This document shows positions 27,126 through 35,872 of a stretch of DNA of 64,000 nt, one piece after another. Numbering within the stretch: position 1 is the first letter of the stretch; every line of letters starts with the position of its first letter. The DNA lies in the NCBI GenBank assembly GCA_947494715.1, contig CANLWG010000019.1, forward strand, positions 39,337-103,336, in the 5' to 3' direction. Source of the stretch: an uncultured Flavobacteriaceae bacterium (GTDB lineage: Bacteria > Bacteroidota > Bacteroidia > Flavobacteriales > Flavobacteriaceae). Under the pieces are notes generated by a model. That model did not search any database. It was not told the origin of the DNA and was given only the letters and a program-made list of their open reading frames with translations. The position numbers and the translations under genes are program-made.

Positions 27126-27779
27126 TTAGATTTTCAGAATCTGTTCTTCAAAAAACTCTGGCATTTTTATATTGAACTTTTTGTATACATCTTCTGGAAT
27201 TCCAATATCTGCGACAAAAATATCGGTTTCAGGTGGAAGTACCCCTAAAATCTTTTTAGGAGCTGCCAAGGTCAATACCGTATTGGCCTCGAACATAGGA
27301 GAGGTACCATTACTTGAAATTCCCAGAGGGATATCCAGGGAAATCCTGTGAGCTCTCGATGCATTTGCCAAATCGATTTTTTCCATTAAAATCTGGGATA
27401 AAGGTAGTCGTTGGGAAAAACCGAGATAAGCATCTACCCAAATATCCGTTTTGGCAGGAAAACCTTCTTTTGCCCCAAATACCACTGCTCGTTTCAATTG
27501 CGCTTTGGGCAGGTCCTTGGTAATAGCCACGGCTACATCCAGATAAACGTCATATCCCCAGGCTGCCAACCTTCTGGCGGCCACAAGACCTCCCCCTCCA
27601 TTATTTCCGTTACCGACACCAATCGTGATTTTGGAGTCTTTTGATGCATTATATGAGGTTAGACGTGCCAATTGCAACCCCGCATTTTCCATCATGAGTT
27701 CAATGGGTAGGTTATAATTCTTAACCACCCAATAATCCATCTCCTTAAAGGACTCCAAGGATAGGGCTTTAGTCTGCAT
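27126..27779 (-). CDS. nnrE: NAD(P)H-hydrate epimerase (YjeF N-terminal type)
   Basis: The 217-residue protein fits the stand-alone YjeF_N epimerase, which interconverts R and S forms of hydrated NAD(P)H so that a dehydratase can repair them. The family strand pattern is seen in ELMMENAGLQLARL, ITIGVGNGNNGG, DIWVDAYLG (catalytic-type Asp116) and ISLDIPLGISSNG. The usual GNGNNGGDG loop reads GNGNNGGGG here: the aspartate is a glycine at residue 63. Many bacteria fuse this domain to the ADP-dependent dehydratase; here the partner domain is absent and would have to be elsewhere. The final ~20 residues are family-like (FVADIGIP). Confidence 0.85.
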   Translation of the reverse strand: MQTKALSLESFKEMDYWVVKNYNLPIELMMENAGLQLARLTSYNASKDSKITIGVGNGNNGGGGLVAARRLAAWGYDVYLDVAVAITKDLPKAQLKRAVVFGAKEGFPAKTDIWVDAYLGFSQRLPLSQILMEKIDLANASRAHRISLDIPLGISSNGTSPMFEANTVLTLAAPKKILGVLPPETDIFVADIGIPEDVYKKFNIKMPEFFEEQILKI

Positions 27780-28115
27780 CGGATTTTATTCTATATTTCA
27801 TGGCCATATTATAACCCATCGGTTGCTAATATAAAAATAGTTACCATTGTTGGTGTAATCATAATTCTAAATTTGGGTCTGAATAGGTCATCCTAATCCG
27901 TATTTAAGTCTAAAATCTTGGGGCTTGGCCAAATCTGTTTAAATACTTCTAACACTTTATCAAAGTGCCATCATAACATTTGACAATGATCAAATTAGTT
28001 TCGTTGCCCTATGTATGTTCTGTCATTATTGTTTTAAATCATCTGAATTCTCATAAGAATTGCTGATATCAAGACAACTATACACCCAAACAATCCTCTT
28101 TAATTTCAAATCATT

Positions 28116-28139
28116 AGATTTCTTTGCTCCAAGAAATCT
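28116..28139. other. Perfect 9-bp hairpin in the leader region
   Basis: The two arms pair without mismatch around a 6-nt loop. There is no T run on the plus side. It may be an operator or a terminator for a leftward or upstream transcript. Confidence 0.4.
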
Positions 28140-28193
28140 TTCGGAAAAATAAATAGTTTCGGGATTGTATCTTAGTCTTTCGGTGGAAGAGGG

Positions 28194-28220
28194 TTTGGCC
28201 AAGTTTTTAGCGTAACTTTG
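28194..28220 (+). promoter_or_regulatory. Candidate Bacteroidota promoter before the phosphatase gene
   Basis: TAACTTTG (28213-28220) matches the -7 consensus TAnnTTTG exactly. A TTTG (28194-28197) lies 15 bases upstream, which is shorter than the usual spacing to the -33 element. If used, the leader would be about 175 bases. Confidence 0.4.
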
Positions 28221-28402
28221 CTGAAAATCTGAGTTATTAAGAAATGAAAATCAAATGTGTGTTGGATAAAAATAAAGGGCTTCATCTTTTTATCGTGAAT
28301 GCTCCTACCATAATTTTTAATGCCACATGGAATTTTATTAGGAAATAATTTGAAATACATAACTTACCATTAAAAATACAATTTTCCCCAAACCTCAACA
28401 TC

Positions 28403-29143
28403 ATGTTCACTTTTTTTGCTAAAAAAAAATTTCTTGTCGACCACCTAGAGGGACTTGTAGACATCCATAATCATATTTTACCTGGAATTGATGATGGTGC
28501 AAAAAATGTGGAGGAATCCATTGAAATGATAAAGGAATTATCAAATATTGGAATGAAACGCTTTATTGCAACCCCCCATATAATGCAGGATTACTATCCT
28601 AATAATTCAGAGATAATCTCTAAATCGCTGGACACTTTAAAAGAAGCTTTACTTAAACAGGGCGTTGAAAACATTTTAATAGAAGTAGCGGCCGAGCATA
28701 TGATCGATTCGAATTTTGAATCGTTGTTGGAAAGGGATGAAATAATGCCGCTGAAGACAGACCATTTATTAATAGAAATGTCTTATCTACAACCATCAAT
28801 AAATTTTAAGGACTCAACGGATAAAATTATGTCCAAAGGTTATTTTCCAATTTTGGCGCATCCTGAAAGGTATGTCTTCCTTTTTAATAATGGCAAACGA
28901 TATTCCGAATACAAGAAAAAAGGAATTCTTTTTCAGATGAACCTACTTTCCTTGGGGGATTTTTATGGTAATGAGGTTAAAAAAAATGCATTTAATCTAC
29001 TTGAAAACGGCCAGATGGACTTCTTAGGTTCGGATGTACATAATCCGAATCATATTAAAGCTTTGAAGGAAATCAAAATATCCGAAAAAACTCTTGGTTA
29101 CATAACACCGCTTGTGGAAAATTCAATTCAACTCTTTCACTAA
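28403..29143 (+). CDS. CpsB/YwqE-type PHP-family tyrosine phosphatase
   Basis: The 246-residue protein has the PHP-family metal motif near its start (VDIHNHILPGIDDGAKN, about residues 20-36). Later metal and active-site segments are FIATPHIMQDYYP, AAEHMID, ILAHPERY and FLGSDVHNP. This is the CpsB/Wzb-like manganese-dependent phosphotyrosine phosphatase pattern, which dephosphorylates the tyrosine tail of Wzc-type kinases. It converges on the wzc-like gene and their stop codons overlap by a few bases, so kinase and phosphatase lie tail to tail rather than in one operon. Confidence 0.9.
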   Translation: MFTFFAKKKFLVDHLEGLVDIHNHILPGIDDGAKNVEESIEMIKELSNIGMKRFIATPHIMQDYYPNNSEIISKSLDTLKEALLKQGVENILIEVAAEHMIDSNFESLLERDEIMPLKTDHLLIEMSYLQPSINFKDSTDKIMSKGYFPILAHPERYVFLFNNGKRYSEYKKKGILFQMNLLSLGDFYGNEVKKNAFNLLENGQMDFLGSDVHNPNHIKALKEIKISEKTLGYITPLVENSIQLFH

Positions 29144-31518
29144 AACTTCCACCATTTTTTAACACTTTTTCCATATCCGTAACCATATTTTCCACCATAC
29201 CCCAAATTGGAGTCCTTAACACCATTTACAATAAAAGATAGCCCTTTAAGCTTTCCTTCCTTCTCCATTTTTAATGGGAATTCAATGACCTTCCGCTCGG
29301 TTATCCCAGCTCTGGTAACATATAAAGTTTGGTCTGCATACTCACTGATCAAAAGCGTGTCGGAAACTACCATCAAAGGTGCTGTATCAACAATGATATA
29401 GTCATATTGCTCCTTAATGGACCTAAATAAATCCTTCATTCTTTCATTCATCAATAATTCAGCAGGGTTAGGAGGTATCCTTCCTGAATATATAACATCT
29501 ACGGTTTGGTCATGCGCCAACATAGGTGAGATGATATCCTTTGGCTCTAGGTCCTTGCTTATCAAAAAATCGGTCAATCCCAAATTATCTTTGTTTCGCA
29601 TGGACCTACCCAATTTGTCCACATCTTTGCCCGAATAAAACTGATATATCTTAGGATTACGAATATCCGCTCCTATTAACAAAGCTTTTTTTCCGGTGTT
29701 GGCCAATATCATAGCTAAATTAGAGGCAACAAGAGTTTTTCCCTCTCCTGGAACACTTGAGGTAACAAAAATAGCAATACCTTTAGATGCACTTTTACTT
29801 TTTGATTTGATGATGTAATCCAAGTTGGTCCTAAGAATACGCAATGATTCTGCCAATACGGTACGCTCACTGGTTTTCACCAATGTATTCTCTTTTTTGG
29901 AAATTTTAGGCAATTCCGCTAAAACCGGAATATCCCCGGTTAACATCTCTAATCCAATCTTATTCTGAATTTTATTATCCAATAAATCTTTTGCATAGAT
30001 TATGGAGAACGGAACCAAAAGGCCAAAAATCAACGAAGCCAATAGAATTATCTGTCTTTTTGGAGAAACAGGTGCTGCGTTGGACAAGTATGCATTATCA
30101 ATAATTTTGGATTTGGGAGAAGCGGAAGCAAAAGTTATTTGGGATTCTTCCCGCTTTTGTAATAAATATAGATACAAGGATTCGGTGGTCTGCTGCTGTC
30201 TAGTAATGTCTCTTAAGGCTCGTTCATTCTTAGGAGCTGAATATATTCTTGAATTTATTCTAGATAATTGACTACTTAGGCTATTGACCTGAAGGCCTAA
30301 ATTATTGGTCATACTATTTAAACTTGACTGCATACTTCTTTTTAGGCCATCAAGTTGTTGGTCTAGATTAACTATTATTGGATTTTTTTCATTTGAACTT
30401 TCCAACAACCGTTTTCTCTCCAAAGCAAGTTCATTGTATCTCGCTGTTGTACCAGCAATGGAAGCATCTGCCAAACCAATGTTAGAAGGGAACAATTCAT
30501 ATCCTTCCTGATTCTCAATGATGTCTTTCATGGAAGATGCTATATCCAGTTGAACTGAGGCATTTTGCAGTTCCTGTTGATTGGTAGCTCCTATATTCAA
30601 ATTCACATTGGTTTGTGTAGCCATGTCCGTAATTCCTCTTCCCGACTTAAAATCTTCTGCACTTTGATCAACAGAAGATAGATTGCCATAAATATCGGCA
30701 ATACGTTCATTTATAAAACTAGAGGTTCTATCTGCAATGGCCTTTTTGTCATCTATCGCATTCTCGTTGTAATTTGATATCAGTGCATTAATAATATCTT
30801 CACCTCTGTCAACAATAGCATCGTTTAAATTTATAGAAATAATATTTGAAAGCTTATCGGTTGCTGAAACCCGAATTTTTTTTTGATAAAGGCTGGCTAC
30901 AGCTGTAAGTGGGTTTATTGACACTCTGTATTTTCGGCCCTGATAATCCTTTAAATCCAGCGTATTGGGCGTTATGACCACTTCTCCTGCTGCTGATGCA
31001 ATATTTTTGCCATACGAAAAACGTCTTGCAGGACTATCTTCTTCGTCTGAGAACTCAAAGGAAGTATCAGAAACAAGAGTGATAAAAAAATCTTCATCAA
31101 CACGGTGAACTATGGAATCCGGACCTAGGAAATTTACATTAAAAGGTGGGTTTTTATAAATATCGGCATTACGAATATTCCCTAGAGCGATTATTCTCTT
31201 ATTTAAGCCTAATTTCTTGACTACTTCAATAACATTGGATCTTGAATTGATAATTTCAATTTCATCCTTAACGTTATTGCTTCCTCCTCCGAAAATATCC
31301 AAATCTCTAAAAACATCAAGTTCTGATGTAGAACTCTGGTCCTCCAAAATTTGGATTTTGGCCTCTATGGCATATTGAGGTACAGTATAGCGAATCTTTA
31401 GAAACCCAAATAGTAGTGCAATAACCACACAAGCCAAAAACCATTTCCAGTTTTTCAAATAGGGTTTCAATAGTGCTTTATAGTCCACTGAACTTTTTGA
31501 TATTTTGGTTGAAACCAT
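29140..31518 (-). CDS. wzc: Wzc-like polysaccharide co-polymerase / tyrosine autokinase
   Basis: At 792 residues this joins a Wzz-type chain-length domain to a cytoplasmic BY-kinase. Membrane segments lie near residues 27-45 and before residue 510, and a long coiled-coil periplasmic region lies between them. The kinase shows Walker A (SSVPGEGKTLVASN, about residue 586), Walker A' (ALLIGADIRNP) and Walker B (YDYIIVDTAPLMVV). The C-terminus has a tyrosine cluster (YGGKYGYGYG), the autophosphorylation site. It controls polymerisation and export of the polysaccharide made by this locus. It is the last gene of a leftward operon with the Wza-like gene 25 bases upstream. Confidence 0.95.
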   Translation of the reverse strand: MVSTKISKSSVDYKALLKPYLKNWKWFLACVVIALLFGFLKIRYTVPQYAIEAKIQILEDQSSTSELDVFRDLDIFGGGSNNVKDEIEIINSRSNVIEVVKKLGLNKRIIALGNIRNADIYKNPPFNVNFLGPDSIVHRVDEDFFITLVSDTSFEFSDEEDSPARRFSYGKNIASAAGEVVITPNTLDLKDYQGRKYRVSINPLTAVASLYQKKIRVSATDKLSNIISINLNDAIVDRGEDIINALISNYNENAIDDKKAIADRTSSFINERIADIYGNLSSVDQSAEDFKSGRGITDMATQTNVNLNIGATNQQELQNASVQLDIASSMKDIIENQEGYELFPSNIGLADASIAGTTARYNELALERKRLLESSNEKNPIIVNLDQQLDGLKRSMQSSLNSMTNNLGLQVNSLSSQLSRINSRIYSAPKNERALRDITRQQQTTESLYLYLLQKREESQITFASASPKSKIIDNAYLSNAAPVSPKRQIILLASLIFGLLVPFSIIYAKDLLDNKIQNKIGLEMLTGDIPVLAELPKISKKENTLVKTSERTVLAESLRILRTNLDYIIKSKSKSASKGIAIFVTSSVPGEGKTLVASNLAMILANTGKKALLIGADIRNPKIYQFYSGKDVDKLGRSMRNKDNLGLTDFLISKDLEPKDIISPMLAHDQTVDVIYSGRIPPNPAELLMNERMKDLFRSIKEQYDYIIVDTAPLMVVSDTLLISEYADQTLYVTRAGITERKVIEFPLKMEKEGKLKGLSFIVNGVKDSNLGYGGKYGYGYGKSVKKWWKF

Positions 31519-31543
31519 ATGATTTTTGAAAGTATGTTGAGGG

Positions 31544-32314
31544 TTAGTTCCTAGTCAATATAAGTACAGTAGAAGTAATTAGAACCGAGGCGATGGAGAT
31601 AGCAATGTTGGCTCTGTTATCCAAACTGGAAGAAGAAATTCCCGACCTGTTTGGTTCTACGTATACAACGTCGTTTTGGGTTAGATAGTATACGGGAGAT
31701 TTCACCATGTTTTTAGACGTCAAATCAATGCGGGTATAGACCTTAGTACCGTTAAAATCTCGGATGACAAGAACGTTTTCTCTAACTCCTCTAATTGTTA
31801 AATCTCCCGCAAAACCCAAGGCTTCCAATATGGTTATTTGTTCCCCGTTAACAGGGTATGTTCCTGGCCTGTTTACTTCTCCCAATACCGTAACCGTGAA
31901 ATTACGAAGTCTAATATTTATAATAGGATCTTTCAAGTATTCTGACAGATGTTCACGCAAAAGGCTGCGTAATTCATCGGGAGATAGTCCATCTATTTTA
32001 AGCTTGCCTATTACAGGAAAATCAATTTCACCTGCTTGATCAACTAAATAATCAACCTGTTCTGTGCGAAACCCTCCATCTGGTGCCCCCCCCCTATAAA
32101 GATTAAATGGCGCACTTGCCTCTGGGTTCAAAGAAGATACATGTATGGAAACCAGATCATCAACTTTGAACTTGGAAACAAAATTATTGTTGTTTATCAA
32201 AGTCTCAAAATCGTTTGTGTCCTGAAAGTAAACCACTTCCTTTCTTGACGCACAAGATGAAAGTAGAAGTATGCAAATTAGAGTAATAACTAAGCTGTTG
32301 GTTTTTTTGATCAT
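31544..32314 (-). CDS. wza: Wza-like polysaccharide export lipoprotein
   Basis: This 256-residue protein has a lipoprotein leader (LLLSSCASRK). A Poly_export domain contains VDDLVSIHVSSLNPEA and the DFPVIGKLKIDGLSPDELRSLL helix, followed by one SLBB-type beta-grasp domain (VTVLGEVNRPGTYPVNGEQITILEALGFAGDLT). A C-terminal hydrophobic segment ends the chain, as in Bacteroidota export lipoproteins. It would form the outer-membrane outlet for the polysaccharide with the Wzc-like protein. It sits in the middle of the leftward operon: dehydratase gene 36 bases upstream, wzc-like gene downstream. Confidence 0.92.
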   Translation of the reverse strand: MIKKTNSLVITLICILLLSSCASRKEVVYFQDTNDFETLINNNNFVSKFKVDDLVSIHVSSLNPEASAPFNLYRGGAPDGGFRTEQVDYLVDQAGEIDFPVIGKLKIDGLSPDELRSLLREHLSEYLKDPIINIRLRNFTVTVLGEVNRPGTYPVNGEQITILEALGFAGDLTIRGVRENVLVIRDFNGTKVYTRIDLTSKNMVKSPVYYLTQNDVVYVEPNRSGISSSSLDNRANIAISIASVLITSTVLILTRN

Positions 32315-32350
32315 TTTAGATAATGGATTTTGAGGTCTAACAATTGGGGA

Positions 32351-34291
32351 TTACGATTGTACTACTTTTAAAACGGTCTTGTCCTTGATATTACCCTCTT
32401 TTTCGTTATCAAACTCACTGAGCTTAGAATTTTTTGAGATATATTCAGGAACTATATTCTTCATGAGTTTTACTGTGTTTTCGTTGAAAAACATGTTGGT
32501 AATGCAAAGTTCATCTATTTTTGATTTCAAGTCTAGGTAATCCAATTTCCGAGCTTTGCTTATTTTAATTTTCTTATGGTACGTGGGTAATGTATTTTCG
32601 CCATTGGCCAATAACTCTTCGTATAACTTTTCCCCGGGTCTAAGCCCAGTAATCTTTATATCTATATCTTCAGGGTAACTTAATCCGGATAATTTAATCA
32701 TATTTTTGGCTAAATCATAAATTTTTACGGATTCTCCCATATCGAATATCAAAATTTCACCTCCCTTTCCCATAGCTCCAGCTTCCAATACCAATTGAGA
32801 AGCTTCCGGTATTGTCATGAAGTAACGGGTTATTTCTTTATGGGTAAGTGTTATAGGCCCTCCATTTTCGATTTGTTTTCTGAACAAAGGAATCACAGAG
32901 CCATTAGACCCTAAGACATTGCCGAAACGAGTGGTAATGAATTTTGTCTTATTTTCTTGTTGCATGCAGCTTATATAAATTTCGGCTATTCGCTTACTGG
33001 CACCCATTACATTGGTTGGGTTCACAGCCTTATCGGTAGAAATTAACACAAACTTATCTACATCATGGTTTAAGGCGAGATCAGCGATTGTCTTTGTTCC
33101 AGCAATGTTAACTTTAATGGCTTCATAAGAATTATATTCCATTAGAGGTACGTGTTTATAGGCCGCAGCATGAAAGACAATATTAGGCTTATGCTCTTGA
33201 AAAACTATATTCATCCTATTTTTATCACGGACATCCCCTACCAAAGGAATAAAATTATGGAATCCTTTTTGTGTTAATTCTTGTTGTAAATCGTACAAAG
33301 CCGATTCAGCTTGATCAATAACTATAAGAGATTTATAGGTATAGCCACATATCTGTCTCACAATCTCACTACCTATGGAACCCGCTCCCCCAGTAACAAG
33401 AATAACCTTGTTTTTGACTTCTTCACTAATTCTGGAATTTGTAATATCAATAGGTGCTCGATTCAAAAGATCTTCTATCTGCACTTTCTTTATTTGCGAG
33501 GCCTTCAACTCACCATTTATCCAATCCTCGACAGGAGGGACTATTTTCACCAATACCGGAAAATCTACTAATCCTTCAACTAATTTTTTGAGTTTTTTAT
33601 AATCAATGTTTTGAATGCAAAAAATAACTTCGGAAATCCCTTTTTTTAGAATAAAATCCTCGGTCAGCACTTCTGGATCATAGACGCAGACCCCATTAAT
33701 CAATTTACCTATCTTCTTTTTGTCCTTATCAATATAACCGATAACCTTAACATTACTTTTGGAGTGATTGGTTATAGCCCCATGGGTTAGGATTCCAGAT
33801 TCTCCTGCACCATAGATAAGCACATTTTTTGTTGAATTGAATCTCTTCACATTCACAAAATTCTGATATAGGGTTTTAAAGACATATCTTGTGGTCACTA
33901 AAGCTATGAAACTAATCAAACTATTAGTAATAACTATGGATAATGGAATAGTGAAATCATCCAATAATTGAAATTTCCCATTTACGATAACTAGGAAAAT
34001 CGATAAAATACTGGCCAGACAGACGGCATTGAATATGTTGTAAACATCACGGACACCAGTATGTCTTACGACACCCTTGTACGACCCTACTATCAAAAAT
34101 GAGACTAAGGCGATAGCAGTTATCCAAGGTAATTGGACAAATAGTTTGTCTACATCAAAATTGAAGGTTAGGTTAAAACGGATAAAATATGACAAAACAA
34201 ACGAAATAGCTATGATTGCTATATCAATTGCCAAAACCAACCACTTGGAGGCATATCTTTCAGCTGTATTGGTTAAGTAATGTTGTATCAT
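32351..34291 (-). CDS. Membrane-bound UDP-N-acetylhexosamine 4,6-dehydratase (PglF/WbpM type)
   Basis: The 646-residue protein has four membrane helices in the first ~130 residues, a CoA-binding-like Rossmann domain (VLIYGAGESGILTHGAI) and a catalytic SDR domain from about residue 300 (VILVTGGAGSIGSEIVRQI). The active site has the hallmark of this large class: STDKAVNP followed by MGASKR, where Met replaces the usual SDR Tyr. Such enzymes convert UDP-GlcNAc to the 4-keto-6-deoxy sugar that starts bacillosamine and related amino sugars. The neighbouring aminotransferase gene overlaps its start by 4 bases (34288-34291), so they are translationally coupled and likely act in sequence. Confidence 0.92.
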   Translation of the reverse strand: MIQHYLTNTAERYASKWLVLAIDIAIIAISFVLSYFIRFNLTFNFDVDKLFVQLPWITAIALVSFLIVGSYKGVVRHTGVRDVYNIFNAVCLASILSIFLVIVNGKFQLLDDFTIPLSIVITNSLISFIALVTTRYVFKTLYQNFVNVKRFNSTKNVLIYGAGESGILTHGAITNHSKSNVKVIGYIDKDKKKIGKLINGVCVYDPEVLTEDFILKKGISEVIFCIQNIDYKKLKKLVEGLVDFPVLVKIVPPVEDWINGELKASQIKKVQIEDLLNRAPIDITNSRISEEVKNKVILVTGGAGSIGSEIVRQICGYTYKSLIVIDQAESALYDLQQELTQKGFHNFIPLVGDVRDKNRMNIVFQEHKPNIVFHAAAYKHVPLMEYNSYEAIKVNIAGTKTIADLALNHDVDKFVLISTDKAVNPTNVMGASKRIAEIYISCMQQENKTKFITTRFGNVLGSNGSVIPLFRKQIENGGPITLTHKEITRYFMTIPEASQLVLEAGAMGKGGEILIFDMGESVKIYDLAKNMIKLSGLSYPEDIDIKITGLRPGEKLYEELLANGENTLPTYHKKIKISKARKLDYLDLKSKIDELCITNMFFNENTVKLMKNIVPEYISKNSKLSEFDNEKEGNIKDKTVLKVVQS

Positions 34292-35427
34292 TTTAGGGCT
34301 GTTTTTATATTTTCTGTAACTCTTTCCAAGTCATCCAACGATAAATTGGAGCCACTTGGCAAACACAAACCTTTTTTGAACAGTTTTTCAGAGGTTCCAT
34401 CCGAAAAGTTCATCTGATCCATGAAAATTGGCTGCAAATGCATTGGTTTCCATAAAGGTCTGGATTCAATGTTCTCAATTTCCAGTTTTAATCTTATCTT
34501 TTCCCTAACTTCATAGGAAGGGGTCAGAATACAACTCAACCATCTATTGGAAGACATTTGATAAGGTTCTTCTAAAAATGAAATTCCTTCAAACCCATTT
34601 AATTGTTTAAAATAGTGTTCGTAATTCTTGCGCCTAGCATATACCCTTTCATCCAACACTTGCATTTGACCTCGTCCAATTCCGGCCAAAACATTGCTCA
34701 TACGATAGTTATATCCAATTTCCGAGTGCTCATAATGTACGGCATTATCCCTAGCCTGAGTGGCCAGAAAAATTGCTTTGTCTTTATAGTTCTCATTTCT
34801 GGATACCAAAGCTCCCCCTCCTGATGTGGTGATAATCTTGTTTCCGTTAAAAGATAATATAGCGATTTCTCCAAAAGTTCCACATTTCCTTCCTTTATAA
34901 TAGCTTCCCAAAGCTTCTGCGCTATCTTCCAAAATCGGAATTTGATATTTTTTCGCTATATCTTGTATTTCACCAATCTTATAGGGCATTCCATACAAAT
35001 GGACTGCAATGATAGCTTTTGGCTTTTTTCCATGGCGCAACCTATTTTTTATTGCCTCTTCCAAAAGCTCTGGTGACATGTTCCATGTTTCCTTCTCACT
35101 GTCTATAAAAATCGGTATGGCCCCTAAATACATTATAGGATTTGCGGATGCAGAAAATGTGAAGCTTTGGCAAAGTACTTCATCTCCTTGGCCAACACCC
35201 AATAGTTTTAATCCCAGATGAATTGAGGCCGTTCCGGAACTTAAAGCCGCCACATGGACATCGTTTTGAAGGTAATTTTGAATATCTGTTTCAAAGCCTA
35301 GAACATTTGGTCCTAATGGAGCTACCCAATTGGTCTCGAAGGCTTCCTTGACATATGACCTTTCCATTTCTCCCATATGGGGAGAAGAAAGCCAAATTTT
35401 AGATTGTGTTGCAGTTTTCAAATGCAA
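34288..35427 (-). CDS. DegT/DnrJ-family PLP aminotransferase (PglE/LegC-like)
   Basis: The 379-residue protein is a type I fold sugar aminotransferase. It shows the substrate entry segment WLSSPHMGEMERSYVKEAF, the PLP aspartate region (LEDSAEALGSYYKGRKCG) and the PLP lysine in LSFNGNKIITTSGGG. With the overlapping dehydratase gene downstream it should make a UDP-4-amino-4,6-dideoxy-N-acetylhexosamine. No PglD-type acetyltransferase was recognised in the window, so the 4-amino group may stay free or be modified by an enzyme encoded elsewhere. It is the first gene of the leftward operon. Confidence 0.92.
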   Translation of the reverse strand: MHLKTATQSKIWLSSPHMGEMERSYVKEAFETNWVAPLGPNVLGFETDIQNYLQNDVHVAALSSGTASIHLGLKLLGVGQGDEVLCQSFTFSASANPIMYLGAIPIFIDSEKETWNMSPELLEEAIKNRLRHGKKPKAIIAVHLYGMPYKIGEIQDIAKKYQIPILEDSAEALGSYYKGRKCGTFGEIAILSFNGNKIITTSGGGALVSRNENYKDKAIFLATQARDNAVHYEHSEIGYNYRMSNVLAGIGRGQMQVLDERVYARRKNYEHYFKQLNGFEGISFLEEPYQMSSNRWLSCILTPSYEVREKIRLKLEIENIESRPLWKPMHLQPIFMDQMNFSDGTSEKLFKKGLCLPSGSNLSLDDLERVTENIKTALK

Positions 35428-35872
35428 TTATACTTTTTACCGTTGGTTACTTAATATACTTGTCAGTCCAATTAAAACTGGCATAAAAAAACAATTATAC
35501 AATGGTCAAGGACAAATTTCACAATATTACTTAAGGTATGTTTACCCCTAATTTCGCCTCAAAGTTAAACCTAATAACCTAGTGGAAAGAAAATATAGTT
35601 GATATTTCGCTGAAGATGTTGAAAAAATCGGTTGAATGCTCTTTATGGCTCTTAAATTCGAGCTAGTCTCACGGTGTTGGGAGAGTATCAGGTTTTTTTA
35701 ATCCTATGCAGGGAAACCAAAAACACTATAAAAAGACATTATTGATTGCACCTAAATACCCATCCCAGTTTTAGCGTATCAAATCAAAACTTTAAAACAA
35801 AAAATGGTGATTAATTGATTACTTTGCACTTGGATAAAACGTGGACAAATCTAGAAAGAAACACCAAATTAC
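35428..35872. other. Divergent regulatory region between the two EPS operons
   Basis: About 445 bases separate the leftward dehydratase/kinase operon from the rightward epimerase gene, with no gene visible. It contains a perfect TAnnTTTG match on the minus strand (35560-35567). On the plus strand a nearly matching TTACTTTG occurs about 50 bases before the epimerase start. Confidence 0.6.
35560..35567 (-). promoter_or_regulatory. Candidate -7 element for the leftward EPS operon
   Basis: Read on the minus strand this is TAACTTTG, an exact match to TAnnTTTG, about 133 bases upstream of the aminotransferase start. No clear -33 TTTG was seen at the usual distance, so confidence is modest. Confidence 0.38.

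Larger units (their letters stand above)
27780..28402. other. Long intergenic region upstream of the polysaccharide locus
   Basis: About 620 bases contain no supported gene. They hold a perfect 9-bp hairpin (AGATTTCTT at 28116-28124 with AAGAAATCT at 28131-28139) and, further right, a perfect TAnnTTTG match. The stretch probably carries regulatory signals and a long untranslated leader for the phosphatase gene. Confidence 0.6.
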
